Shown: positions 47,705-59,500 of the stretch, piece by piece
Layout: each line of letters begins with the position of its first letter
Position numbering within the stretch: position 1 is the first letter of the stretch
Origin: Pieris napi
Lineage: Eukaryota > Arthropoda > Insecta > Lepidoptera > Pieridae
Direction of reading: 5' to 3'
DNA length: 64,000 nucleotides
Assembly: GCF_905475465.1 (NCBI RefSeq)
Contig: NC_062238.1
Coordinates: 5,002,501-5,066,500, forward strand
Notes under the pieces: generated by a model
Database searches by the model: none
Told to the model about the DNA's origin: nothing
The model's input: only the letters and a program-made list of their open reading frames with translations
Position numbers and translations under genes: made by a program

Positions 47705-48225
47705 GATCCCGTTTAAGTAATAAGTAAATAAAGTAATATAGTTTATATATTTTATAACCTGGTGTTGATAAATAAATCAAATAAACATAAATTCACTCAA
47801 CATCTTTCCAAAGCTCAAGCGACAGTAGAACTAAATATTAGAAATATTTGGAAATCGGATCGCTAAAGGCACAAATGTCTGCTACTTTCTTTCATTCATA
47901 GCAATTTACGAATCTTAATAATTCCAAAATCTAAATTTTACTCTAGAATCAAGACGTAGTCACTATAGACAGACAAAGCCTTAATTTATACCACAGCTTA
48001 CACTCTTACACAGTTTACTTTACAAGAGCAGATAACACAATATATGTGTTAAAAACTTTTTAGAATAACTTAACGAATATTTTTAGATTGGAAGAAATAA
48101 AAATATATCGTAGAGGAGTAAGTTAGAAGTTTTTAAGTACACATTTTTTTTATCGGGAAGACTGGAAGAGGTAGTAGTTGATGCTTTTACGCACCAATGG
48201 ATTGGGGTGGTGTTGAGCCTTGTCG
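47705..48225. other. Upstream region of the CDY-like gene
   Basis: AT-rich 5' flank of the minus-strand CDY-like gene, including its presumed promoter. No TATA box or initiator is convincing and no other gene is seen. Confidence 0.35.
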
Positions 48226-48621
48226 CAAGTGTTGCCAGATGGTCTTGACGATGTACACCTAGACTAATTTGATATGCCCCCAGAAATCCCCTAGGATGCC
48301 GTCATCAGTTTCATTCAGTTATTACTGAATTATCATGTTATTTTAGAATTTGTATTTAATTAAAATCACATCGTTCTTTGACAGCTCAAACGAATATACA
48401 ATTTGTAAGGGTAACCACACGGAACTTATTTAAAAAAAAAAATTACATTCTTACGATGTGTTCATACTTCAATTTGTTCCAAAATCGTGATAAAACTGTA
48501 TTTGGCGTGTTTTTAACATTTCCCTTATAAAACCCCCAAATATTCTTTCCCCCTATTCTGCCCCTCACTCGGTTGAGAAACCCCTAAATCTACTGGGTAA
48601 TCGTCTGATCTGGCAACACTG
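48226..48621. repeat. hAT-like MITE
   Basis: The right end reads, inverted, CAGTGTTGCCAGATC. The left end reads CAAGTGTTGCCAGAT, with further similarity inward (GACGAT). The 8-base flanks CCTTGTCG and CCTGTTGG agree at six positions, compatible with a decayed hAT target duplication. The interior has no transposase. Confidence 0.45.
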
Positions 48622-48848
48622 CCTGTTGGTAGGGAGGCCGGAGGAAGAATGTTTCTATGAATGTATATTATTATAGTTTCTAATTCATTGTGTATAGTGC
48701 TTTTCATGAAAGAAGTCCCGCGGTGATTTTTGGAACTAAATTTGACAGGTCGGCAATGTTGTCATTCGTTGATGTTATCAAGTTCGTTTGTTGTGGTAGA
48801 TTTTTGTGAATTTTTAACTAGCTTAGTGCATTTTAAAGATTGATTACT

Positions 48849-49287
48849 ATGCCAAAAGTTGTAAAAAGTTCGGCTCGAGAAATGATATTAAAGGTGAAAG
48901 AGTTCTGTGAAGCGGAACATAAGAATCAAGGTGTTTTAATACCACTAAACAATGTTCGGAAGAGAGTTGCCGCCATAACAGGTACTTTTTAGAGTTGCCA
49001 TTTAATAATTTTTTGCTGTATTGATGGGACTTTTATGATATAAATTCGTTTTTGCGACAAAATTGAATAAATACATAACGTGATGAAACTAGGTAACTGA
49101 AATTAAAACATATATTACAAATGACATAAGCATTATAAACTTAAAGTTACTATTATTTTTAATTGTTCATAATTTAATTGCAGGTGTGTCAGAGAAAACT
49201 GTAACAAAAATTACAAACGAAGGTATAATAGCGGCGTGTACTTCGAAAAAAATTGTGACCCAAAAATTATGCAATAAAACTGAATAA
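48849..49287 (+). CDS. Short helix-turn-helix protein of transposon origin
   Basis: Exons 48849-48981 and 49184-49287 (phase 1 junction) give 78 aa. The start MPKVVKSSAREMILKVKEFC and the GVSEKTVTKITNEG motif match the N-terminal DNA-binding part of insect DDE-transposon proteins that I remember beginning MPKVVKSSARE. The second helix pair with VSEKTV looks like the recognition helix. Nothing of a DDE catalytic domain follows: the frame stops after KLCNKTE, and the stop overlaps AATAAA at 49283-49288. It is either a truncated element that kept its intron, or a domesticated short HTH gene. The hAT-like MITE lies 228 bases upstream. Confidence 0.6.
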
Positions 49288-49763
49288 AAAATTGTATTGC
49301 TTTTCTTTACCCTATTTTCTCATCTCTTCCCTGTAAGTAGTTGGAACACCGCTAATATAAGTAAATAAAAATATACTTTTTACATAACAGAAATATTGTT
49401 TCATCGAAGTATGCAGCAAATAATATTATATTTTGATAAATTACATCTGCTAAATGTAAATAAAATTGGTAAATTTTTTACTCATAAATGGCAACATTTC
49501 ATTATGCGATTGCAGCGCCGCGTCTGGGGGACTTCTTTCATGAAAAGGACTATACATCTGTGTACATCTGTCATCTACTTGGTCTGCAAATATACGAATG
49601 TTATAATATATACTCTTCGGTTAATACATAAGTCACGTAGAGGTACCTTTACTAGATCTGTGAATTGTGATATAGTCTTTGATCTTTCTAGTTTGTGAAG
49701 TGAATTTATTAATTTAATATAAAAGCTGTTTTGAATTTCTATTTATAATTTAACATAAACATT

Positions 49764-50847
49764 ATGAATATTCTCCCAAAAAAAAGGTAATTATTTGTTA
49801 TTTATAGTATATAGTAATCTTATAAATAATTAAACTTATAAACATAAACTAATAATAATAAAATAATATACATTGAAATAAATAACGAAACTTAACATAA
49901 ACTAAAATATATCATTAAAAGATTATATTATATTAAGTATTTGATAAGTGGTTATTATATTAGGTTAAAATAGTTTATCTACGTACCATTTATTTTAAAT
50001 ATATTATAGGTGGCATGTACGGACTAAAGAAAATATTGCACGAGTAAGAAAAGATGAAGCAGAAGCAGCCGAAAAAGAAAGACAAGAGAAAGCAAGGATA
50101 GAACAGGCAGATAAAGAACTACGATTAAGTATTCTTAAGCAAAAAAGTAAAAAAAACCTAGAATCATTGAATATACAAACAAGCTATAATAACTTTAAAG
50201 ATGTTAAAGAAGATCTAGAGCATATAAATTTATTTGACAATATTGAACATTCCAATAATAAAACAAATAAAGATCATGATAGGGAAGTAAAAGAGAAAAA
50301 AGAAGAATATGAAAAACAAATTGGCTACTTGACCTATCTCGGACAAGACACAAATGAAGCTTTAGGCAAAAAAAATTGGTATGACATAGCACCAGGATCA
50401 TCTCGATTCTCTAGACCAGAATATGTTAAAGACACATATGATAAACTCGTTCTTAAAGATGAAGATGGTAATCGAAAGAAAATAGATGTTGATATGAAAA
50501 ATGGTGAGATAGGATGGAAATCCAAACAGAAACATGATCCTTTCAACTCATTTAAACATCTAAGATCGAAAACAGACAAAGAACCAAAAGATATATCTGC
50601 AAAAAATTTGGACAACACCACAAAAAACAAAACTAAACATAAGCTTAAACCTGAAAAAGAATCCAATCTTCAAAGGCTTAGAGAAGCAAGACTCAAACGT
50701 GAACAACAAGAGAAATATAAAGCTGAATTATTTTTATCAAAACTATCTGGTGTACACAGCAATGAGAAGAAAGATAAAATTCCTAAAGTAATACCTAAGT
50801 ATAATTCACAATTTAACCCAGAGATAGCTAGACAAAATTATAAATAG
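49764..50847 (+). CDS. LENG1 homologue (CIR N-terminal domain protein)
   Basis: Two coding exons, 49764-49786 (only 23 bases) and 50010-50847, join in phase to 286 aa. The start MNILPKKRWHVRTKENIARV and the following RKDEAEAAEKE helix are the CIR_N-type signature of LENG1, a nuclear protein found with spliceosomal complexes in other eukaryotes. GYLTYLGQDTNEALGKKNWY and then WYDIAPGSSRF are also LENG1-like. The rest is Lys/Glu-rich and probably helical or disordered, with a LQRLREARLKREQQEK tail helix. The ATG is followed at once by the intron, so the start depends on the tiny first exon. A poly(A) signal lies at 50956-50961. Confidence 0.88.
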
Positions 50848-52194
50848 TTTGACTGAGTGAAAATTCAACAATATTGTTTTTATTGTTTATTGTTTTCCTT
50901 TATATCTTTTAATTTTTTTAATATACATATAATAGTATCAATCGCTTATATTGGGAATAAATAAGGTGCAACTGCATTTCTCTGTGAATACAAAAGAAAC
51001 AACATTTAAAGCCTATATTCTAGGTTTTATAAAGTAAAATAATATAATGAAAAAATTAAAATATCTTACATAATATATTATGACAAGTGACATAAATTAA
51101 ACATCGTCAATCAGATGGCAAAGACAACATTACAAAAGATTTTATATAAAATACAATATAGACAAGAGTTTGTATAGGAAAATATATTATGTTTTCCTTA
51201 CATACATATAATATTTTTATGAATTAAAAATCAAAAACCTGGTTGTTCACATTGATTTTAACTAATTATTTTAGAATGAATATTAAATCTGTTTTCAAGA
51301 GGTGAAAAGCTTATTTCTTTATAAAAGGGTATATGAGACAGTCTACAGATTCTAGAAAGTTATTTATTAAAAAAAGGCCTTATGGAACTTAAACCCATTG
51401 ACAACTTTATACCAGGTCTAAAAGAAAACCAAATTTTAAAAAAAAGAGTTTTTTAGTGACAGCATAATTATTGAGATAGCTATAAAGTACTTTCAAAAAC
51501 TATAATAATATTAATTAAGCCCCATTTATTCCTTGAAACAATACTATTTACATAATATGTATCACACACCTACTGTTATACAAAAGCTAGTTGGTTTGCT
51601 AGCTGTTCAATGTGTACCTAATGTCTATATATTTTGTATTAATATACAATTTATATAATTATAAAGGTAGGTGTAGTAGTAGTGTGTTAGTAGTGTTATT
51701 TCAAGGATTAAATCGTCATGATCGTAGAACAATGTCGGATTTGAAAAAATCTAAAATACACTTTTAAAAAAATTCCATGTGTTTTAAATTTCAAATAAAT
51801 CAGTCGGATAAGTGACGGATTTGATAGAAACGTGATGTTTCTAGAAAACTGTGTAATTTAATGTTATTATTTTTATTTTGTTTCAAAACAAACCCTTTTG
51901 TTTGTTTGTATACCAATTTTCATAATAACAGAATATGAATTAAAATAGTTATGACAAAAACTAACATGATTATATTATTTTGAAATGGCTGCCCTGTAAA
52001 GTTTACTATTTGTCAGATCCGTCACTATTCTACGACTATGACTAAATGAACCTTATTTATTATTTAAAAAAAAGTTATAATGATTGTATCTTATTTCATT
52101 CTATATCTCATCTTTTGCCTTATTCATTAATAGTTATAGCATGTGTACAGCCTGCTAGCCAGTCCACTGTGACAATGAGGAGTATTTGTATATA
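50848..52194. other. 3' flank of LENG1 and spacer
   Basis: AT-rich. It contains the LENG1 poly(A) signal AATAAA at 50956-50961 and no further gene. Nothing else structured is seen up to the foldback element. Confidence 0.45.
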
Positions 52195-53992
52195 GTACGG
52201 GAGTCGGGAGGTAGCAACGTTTGAAAAAAAAAGAATTTTAGGTCAGCTGATTTTGTGATATGTCTTCCTTCTTGCACTTCCGGTTAGAGTCTGGGCAATC
52301 TGGCTGGCGGTAGCGGTTGCGTTCATTAGTGCGCATCCTATCTGTCCAGGTAATAATCCTGGATTTTAAAAGCATTTAAAGAAGCGTAATTTTTAATTTT
52401 TCCTTTTTAAATACGTCTACCTGACATACTTTTTTTATTGCCAGACATTTTTCACGTTGCTAACTATGTGCCAGACGCGATTTTAAGTTTTATTTTTATA
52501 AAAAATTCAAAGTATTTTAGAATGTCTGTAATTTTAATATTATGTTATTTAAATATAAGAAAAACTGAAAATGAATTTGCCAGACATTAATTCGATTGTT
52601 AAGTCTTGAATTAAAATGATAAAGTATTGCAGTATGATGAAGCTTTGCAATTTAAGAAGCGTAATTTTTAATTTTTCCTTTTTAAATACGTCTACCTGAC
52701 ATACTTTTTTTATTGCCAGACATTTTTCACGTTGCTAACTATGTGCCAGACGCGATTTTAAGTTTTTTTTTATAAAAATTTCAAAGCATTTTAGAATGTC
52801 TGTAATTTTAATATTATGTTATTTAAATTTAAGAAAAACTGAAAATGAATTTGCCAGACATTAATTCGATTGTTAAGCCTTGAATTAAAATGTAAGTCAT
52901 GAAAAGTATTGCAGTATAATGCTTGTAGTACGAGCATAAAAAGGAATATAAAATTAGATTAAAATTAATAATCAACACTTTATTGAAATTGTCCTAATTA
53001 CTAAATGTAATTTATGAATAATTAATATAAAGTTTTCAAGTTGTTTTAGCCTATAGTGACGTCACAAAAAAGGAAATTCAATTCATTTTCAGTTTTTTTT
53101 TTTTTATGTATCTAAATTTTATTTACACAAATACAGTATTTACAATTTTCTTAACCTATAAAGTAATAATAAAAATAATTAAAAATAAATAAAATTAAAA
53201 TTAAAACAAATTTAAAAAGTTTGGTCCCTGTAGCAGTGTACCTTTAACGCTGGCAGCATTTCCTCGCTGTATTGCAAGACTTATTTTTTGAGCCAGGAAA
53301 GTGCCAGCTCTGCGGTCACCGGTACTATCTACCAGGCGCCAACTTAAATCTTTAATTAGCGCCTGTGCACTAGTTATATTTAAATAACATAATATTAAAA
53401 TTACAGACATTCTAAAATGCTTTGAAATTTTTATAAAAAAAAAACTTAAAATCGCGTCTGGCACATAGCAATGTGAAAAATGTCTGACAATAAAAAAAGT
53501 ATGTCAGGTAGACTTATTTAAAAAGGAAAAATTAAAAATTACGCTTCTTAAAATGCAATGCTTCATCATACTGCAATACTTTTTCATTTTAATTAAAGAC
53601 TTAACAATCGAATTAATGTCTGACAAATTCATTTTCAGTTTTTCTTATATTTAAATAACATAATATTAAAATTACAGACATTCTAAAATGCTTTGAAATT
53701 TTTATAAAAAAAAAACATAAAATCGCGTCTGGTTAGCAACGTGAAAAATGTCTGGCAATAAAAAAAGTATGTCAGGTAGACGTATTTAAAAAGGAAAAAT
53801 TAAAAATTACGCTTCTTAAAATGCTTTTAAAATCCAGGATTATTACCTGGACAGATAGGATGCGCACTAATGAACGCAACCGCTACCGCCAGCCAGATTG
53901 CCCAGACTCTAACCGGAAGTGCAAGAAGGAAGACATATCACAAAATCAGCTGACCTGAAATTCTTTCTCGAAAACGTTGCTACCTCCCGTAC
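52195..53992. mobile_element. Non-autonomous foldback transposon, 1798 bp, TA target duplication
   Basis: The ends are inverse complements: GTACGGGAG(TCGG)GAGGTAGCAACG at the left and CGTTGCTACCTCCCGTAC at the right, each flanked by TA (52193-52194 and 53993-53994). The inverted arms extend inward for about 700 bases each. Each arm holds a terminal segment of about 185 bases, then two tandem units starting GAAGCGTAATTTTTAATTTT (left starts 52381 and 52656, period 275; right period about 268). The centre (about 52920-53380) is unique and includes the repeat at 53102-53240. There is no transposase frame, so it is non-autonomous. TA duplication fits Tc1/mariner-type mobilisation (inference). Confidence 0.88.
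53102..53240. repeat. Interspersed repeat, copy 2, inside the foldback element
   Basis: Shares AAACAAATTTAAAAAGTTTG, GTCC and the flanking TTTACAATTTTCTTAACCTA stretch with 32281-32425. It begins with a T-run at 53093, so it is probably a retroposon inserted in reverse into the element centre. Confidence 0.5.
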
Positions 53993-54242
53993 TAATAGTT
54001 TATATAGTGTATGTTTTAGCACACTGCACTAGATAACTTAATATATGAGAAAACTTAGGTACTATAACTATTAACTATAAGAGAACTAAGAACCAAGCCT
54101 ACGGATCCCTAGGTCCTACAGATGTACCTTAAAACTTAAGTAGTAAATATAAATAAATATGGTATGTCTCCACCAAGACTGGAGATTATATGTGATATAT
54201 TATATTTCATATAAAATATTACTCATATAAGAACAATAACAA

Positions 54243-56470
54243 TTATTTATGCCCTGAATAATTCATGAAACCTAGGGGCAGATCGTCTTCTAACTTTGCA
54301 AAAGGATATCCAACAGCTTCACATAAGATTTGTAAAAGTCTTGTTAACATTAAACCATCAATCGTAGACTCTGCTGACTTAATCCTAAAATAAAGATGAA
54401 ATAGTAATTATTGTTCTCTACAAAAATCTGTATTACAGTTTAAGCTAATGTATGAACTTACTTGTTGAGGGTCAACACTTTTACATATTTACACAAAAAG
54501 TTGACAAAGACATCCACATTTTCTAATTTGGATTGCCTTAGCAGAGTGTATGTACCAATCACCAATGGATATCCATCTATATTATCTCCATGTTTTTTAG
54601 TTATTAAATCGCCTAAAATTTTCAAATATTTTAATTAATTGTATTGTAGGATGCCTTGTCCTGACACATGTCGCCATATTTTTGAGTCAAAGGTATGGTT
54701 TCTCACAATGTGTCCTTCACGGTACAAGGCACAATAGTGTTAATTGCACACATTTAAAAAAAACATTCTTATTAGTGGTAACCGCAACATACAGAAAATT
54801 GTTGATTTTTGAACTGAAAACTTCCTTAGCGGCGTTGTACACTTTTTTGGAATGGGTAAAAAATTTTAAACTCGCGTCAGGACATATTCGTTATTTGTTT
54901 TTTTTTAAAGGATTATGAACCTTCGTGCTATATAGTTACGGTTTTAATTCATTTGTCTCTTTCCTCAGATACACATTGATGCATGTGGAATTGGACCTTA
55001 AGTCAATACATCAAGTTTTAATTTTGCGAAACGTCTAAAGCTTTATTATTAACGATTTGGTCAGACTGACGACGGATGGAGAGTAGACAGCTGGCGCGGC
55101 GTATTTAATGTAAATTGTAATATAAATTGTCATGTTTGTGTACGCAGTACGATAGCGCAATAAATAAATATTGTATTCTACCACATAAATTATAGTACTT
55201 TTATACTGATAATTAAAGCAATTCGTGCAAAATTATCCCCTAACCAGTCCAAAATATCAAAAATGCACAACGTTAATATTCAAGTTTTCACTTCTGCCGG
55301 CACTCCCGGAGTGCAACCCGTCGTTTTTTTTGTGTACCTATAACCTAACAAAATTGAAAATAAACAAGCTTATTCTTTCTAATAGATATTTAGGAATAGG
55401 ACCTTCATAAAAAAGGTTCCTATACAGAATGTGAATTAAATATATCTGATGTCTCTGTTATACATTATCTGGATGGACCTTACCTGTGGTAGCACATAAA
55501 TGGAGTCTAGGTAGTTGTGCTATTACAATTATAGCCAACATCTGTCCCAAATCTATGTTGTTAAATTCTGGTGGGCTTTTTAAATATGCCTTCTCGTAAG
55601 GATCTGTAAGTCCACACCTTACTAAATATTCTTCCAACTCCTGAATGAGTGAATTACAATTCACTTGAGGATTTTGAGACGTTTTAATTTCGTGTATCAA
55701 GCATCTATAAAAATATTTATATTCATTTTAAAGTTATCTAATATATAAAATTCTCGTGTCGCGGTGTTTGTGGTTAAACTCCTCCGAAACGGCTCGACCG
55801 ATTCTCATGAAATTTTGTGTGCATATTGGGTATGTCTGAGAATCGGACAACATCTATTTTTCATCCCCCTAAATGTAAAGGGTAGTCCAGTCCACCCCTA
55901 AATATTTTTTATTTTATCTATCTTTTTCTGTTTTTATCAAATTCGGCCCCACATGGAGTACTGCTCTCACCTCTGGGCGGGGGCTCCCCAGTACCAGCTC
56001 CTTCCACTTGACCGTATTCAACGCAGAGCGGTTCGAATCGTCGACGACCAATCCCTTTCCGAGCGGCTTGATCCTTTGGCGTTGCGTAGAGATGTGGGGT
56101 CTCTCTGCATCTTCTACCGCATTTACCATGGAGAGTGTTCAGAGGAGTTGTTCGGATTAATACCTGCAGCTGAGTTTCGTCATCGGACGTCGAGGCAGAG
56201 TACGAAATTCCACCCGTATCACCTCGACGTCCGCCGTTCCACAACTGAGCGTTTTTCAAGGCAGTTTTTGCCGCGCACCACCACTTTGTGGAACCAGCTG
56301 CCCATTGAGGTATTTCCGAACCATTTCGACTTAGGGTCCTTCAAGAAAAGAGCGTACCGATTCCTGAAAGGCCGGCAACGCACTCGCGAGCCCTCTGGCA
56401 TTGAGAGTGTCCATGGGCGGCGGTATCACTTAACATCAGGTGAGCCTCCTGCCCGTTTGCCCCCTGTTTT

Positions 56471-56501
<31 letters not shown>

Positions 56502-59500
56502 TTTTTTATGATACAGCATTAAAAAATACATACAACCCCTTACTTTCATCCCTCTGCGATGAACCCCTATTTTTTTATTACATATAAATGATATACATGG
56601 CAAAACGACGTTTGCCCGGTCAGCTAGTATACAAATAAAATTAATAAGCTTAAAAACATACTCATTCATTGTCCTAAGTGAAGCTTCTAAATGAGCTGAA
56701 TCAAATTTACAAGTTGTATTCAACTGGTAAGCGATGTGTTTTCTTAGCAATTGCAGTGCTCCTACTGCAAGTAATACATCAGCTAGTTGTTGTATATGTT
56801 TTTGATTTTTCATAATAGTTTGCTCTATTTCCTTCAGATCTATATTTTTATCATTAATTATAATTTTATCTTGACTTGTTCGGAGTATTTGTTGAATATG
56901 TTGAAGTTGATTTTTTATCATGTAACCATATAAAGTATCCAAACCGTGTAGACCAACTACTCCTATCGCGTCATTTAGTTTCGAAAATGTTTTATTGTTA
57001 ACAACCTCAGTATTGGTCTTGACGTCAAACCATGCTGCACATATATTTATATATGTACACATTCTGTAAAATAATAAAGTACACCTTATTAGAGTCACTA
57101 AGTTTTTTATTGGCTTTTCTGGGTTCACGTTTGAAGCTGATTGTTATGGAAAATTAATTACTGAAAGTGCTGTGTAAAACAATACATTTAACAAAATTTG
57201 CTTTAAGTTTTTGAAAACATTAAAAAAACAAGGGTCATACACATTTATTTTATGAACCAATCGTACTAGGTCTAAAAATCAGGTCGTTTTTTACAAAAAA
57301 CATTATTGTGACCAAACGGATAATTGAAATTTTGAAAATCGTTTAATATCGCTGTGCTCTTGTACGTTATCATATCATTAATGTGAATACCTATGAAACA
57401 CATTGTATAGAGTCGGTCATACATTTAGTTCCTACATAGCACCTCGTAAAAGTTTTGGTTTGAAAGGTAAAATTTTCTATCATTAGCAATGTATATAGAC
57501 ATGGTTTATAGATAATTTTTACATGACAGACCTGGCATCAGTTTGTTGTACAATCTGCTTAGCAAGACTCCCCATAAATCCCGCTGATGGGCCATACAGT
57601 GCCACTCCCTTTCGAGCACTTATCTCTTTTGTGACATTCTCATTGATAAGAGTGGAAACCTACAAAAAAAATTCATTATTAGAGTATTTAACAATTTAAA
57701 ACCTTTTAAATTTTAGAAGATTAAAGACCTGTTTTTGCCATATCCGTAAACCATGCATATTTATGTAATCCTGGATGTATTCCAAAGACCTTTTGTAACC
57801 TTCCATACTCTCTGCCAGTTTTTGAAGCCTTGAGACTAAATTATTAGGTTTTTTAAGTTGTGGTTCGAGATATTCAACAAACTTGCTTCTAACATGCCTG
57901 TCTAACTCTCGTAGTAGACCATCTTCTAGTAATTCTGCAGGGTCTACTCGAATCACCCCTACCAACGTTGATCTCATATCCAAAATACCTGATTAAGAAA
58001 CAATTAACAAACATGATCAATTATATTATTATAAAGGCCCATTTAGATGGAGAAAGTTTCTCATCTCGAATGTACGATTATCGAAAGAATATAAAAAAAT
58101 CGCCTAGCGATAAATCCCTGGCGATTCTCGTATGACATAATCGTAGGCGAGAATTTAGTTCTGAATGAATGTAAACATTTTGATACGATAATGCTATGGC
58201 GATTATGGCTGGTGATAGAAGCGTACGATTTCCATCTAAATGGGCCTTAAGGAAACACAGAAAATGTGTACCAACCACTTGTAAAAGTTGAGGCAGAATG
58301 AGTCAGTCTAGCTACTTCCATTCTATGATCAAGCTGTGCATAATCCTTTAATTTATCCTTATCAATTCTGGTGGGCACTTCCTTAATTGACCATGTTTGC
58401 AACTCAATTATTTTTTCAACTAAACTGAAAACCATTTCTGGGATAATCTGTAAAACCTTTTGAATGTATTTGATCAGTTCATTGCTGTAATATTGAGAGA
58501 CAGAGACCAAATCTTCACTCTCTGCTTGGTTAATTCGTAGAAGAGGAATCTCCATAGCACTAGCTAATTTTAAAAACAATGCTCTCAATCGACTGGTTAC
58601 TGCTGGATTTTCTTTAATACGACCTTGCATATGTTTCGTATATAGATCGATAGTACACCAAGCATAGCTAAAATCTGCTACTGTCTCTAAAGTGACTAAA
58701 GAATCTTCTTTTAATACTGCAATTCTTAGAATATTTTTTAGGGCATCTTTAGTTTCATTTAGTAGCTGAACTACTGTAGCAGTAGTCTTTATACCATGAA
58801 ATTCCTCCACTTCATTTAAGGCTTGAATTAATTTGGTTACCTTTTTAATGGATTTTGGAGTTATGTTGTCACTTATTGATGAAAGTTGTTTAGCAATATT
58901 ATCAAACCATATCTTTAATTGTTCATTTTCAGCAACTTTAGTATATGATTTGTTGCCAGTAAAAAGTTCTGATAAGTTATTCAATGATTCTAGTGCAATA
59001 TTTTTGTTTATGTTCCAGCTTTCATTTCTTGTGTCGAGTAACTTCTTTAAGAACTCTCTTACTTTTAACTCTAATTCTGCAGTACTAATAAGCAATTCTA
59101 ACAATTGCGAAGGGTCATAATTTGTTTCTTTTATGACTAATTCTCGCATTTGTTTACTCTTTCTATTGTTATCAAAAAATATAACATCTGTGGTATGTAA
59201 CAAGAGAAGACGTAAAACATGATTAGAATTAAGTATTACATTTAAAATTTTGCTTGTGTTGTCGAGGACAAATTCATCAGTTAATGTTCCCTCTTTAAGA
59301 AGTTGTTGAGTTTTAGTTATGAGCAAAGGCACAGAACTACCTCTCTTTGAAAATAATTCTTTAATGGTTTTATTATTGCAAGTATTGCTGAGACTAGATT
59401 TAGCAGCCTTAAAATTATCCCAGTAGTCAAAAACATTTATTGTCACTCCCATATAGATCGGGACAATCCAATTGCTTGGGAAAAACTTGTCGACAATTTC

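Noticed and set aside
50334..50666. 110-codon open frame antisense to LENG1
   Set aside because: Shadow of a Lys/Glu-rich exon; no independent features.
53201..53464. 87-codon open frame inside the foldback element
   Set aside because: It spans the retroposon tail and one arm repeat; no similarity to a transposase.
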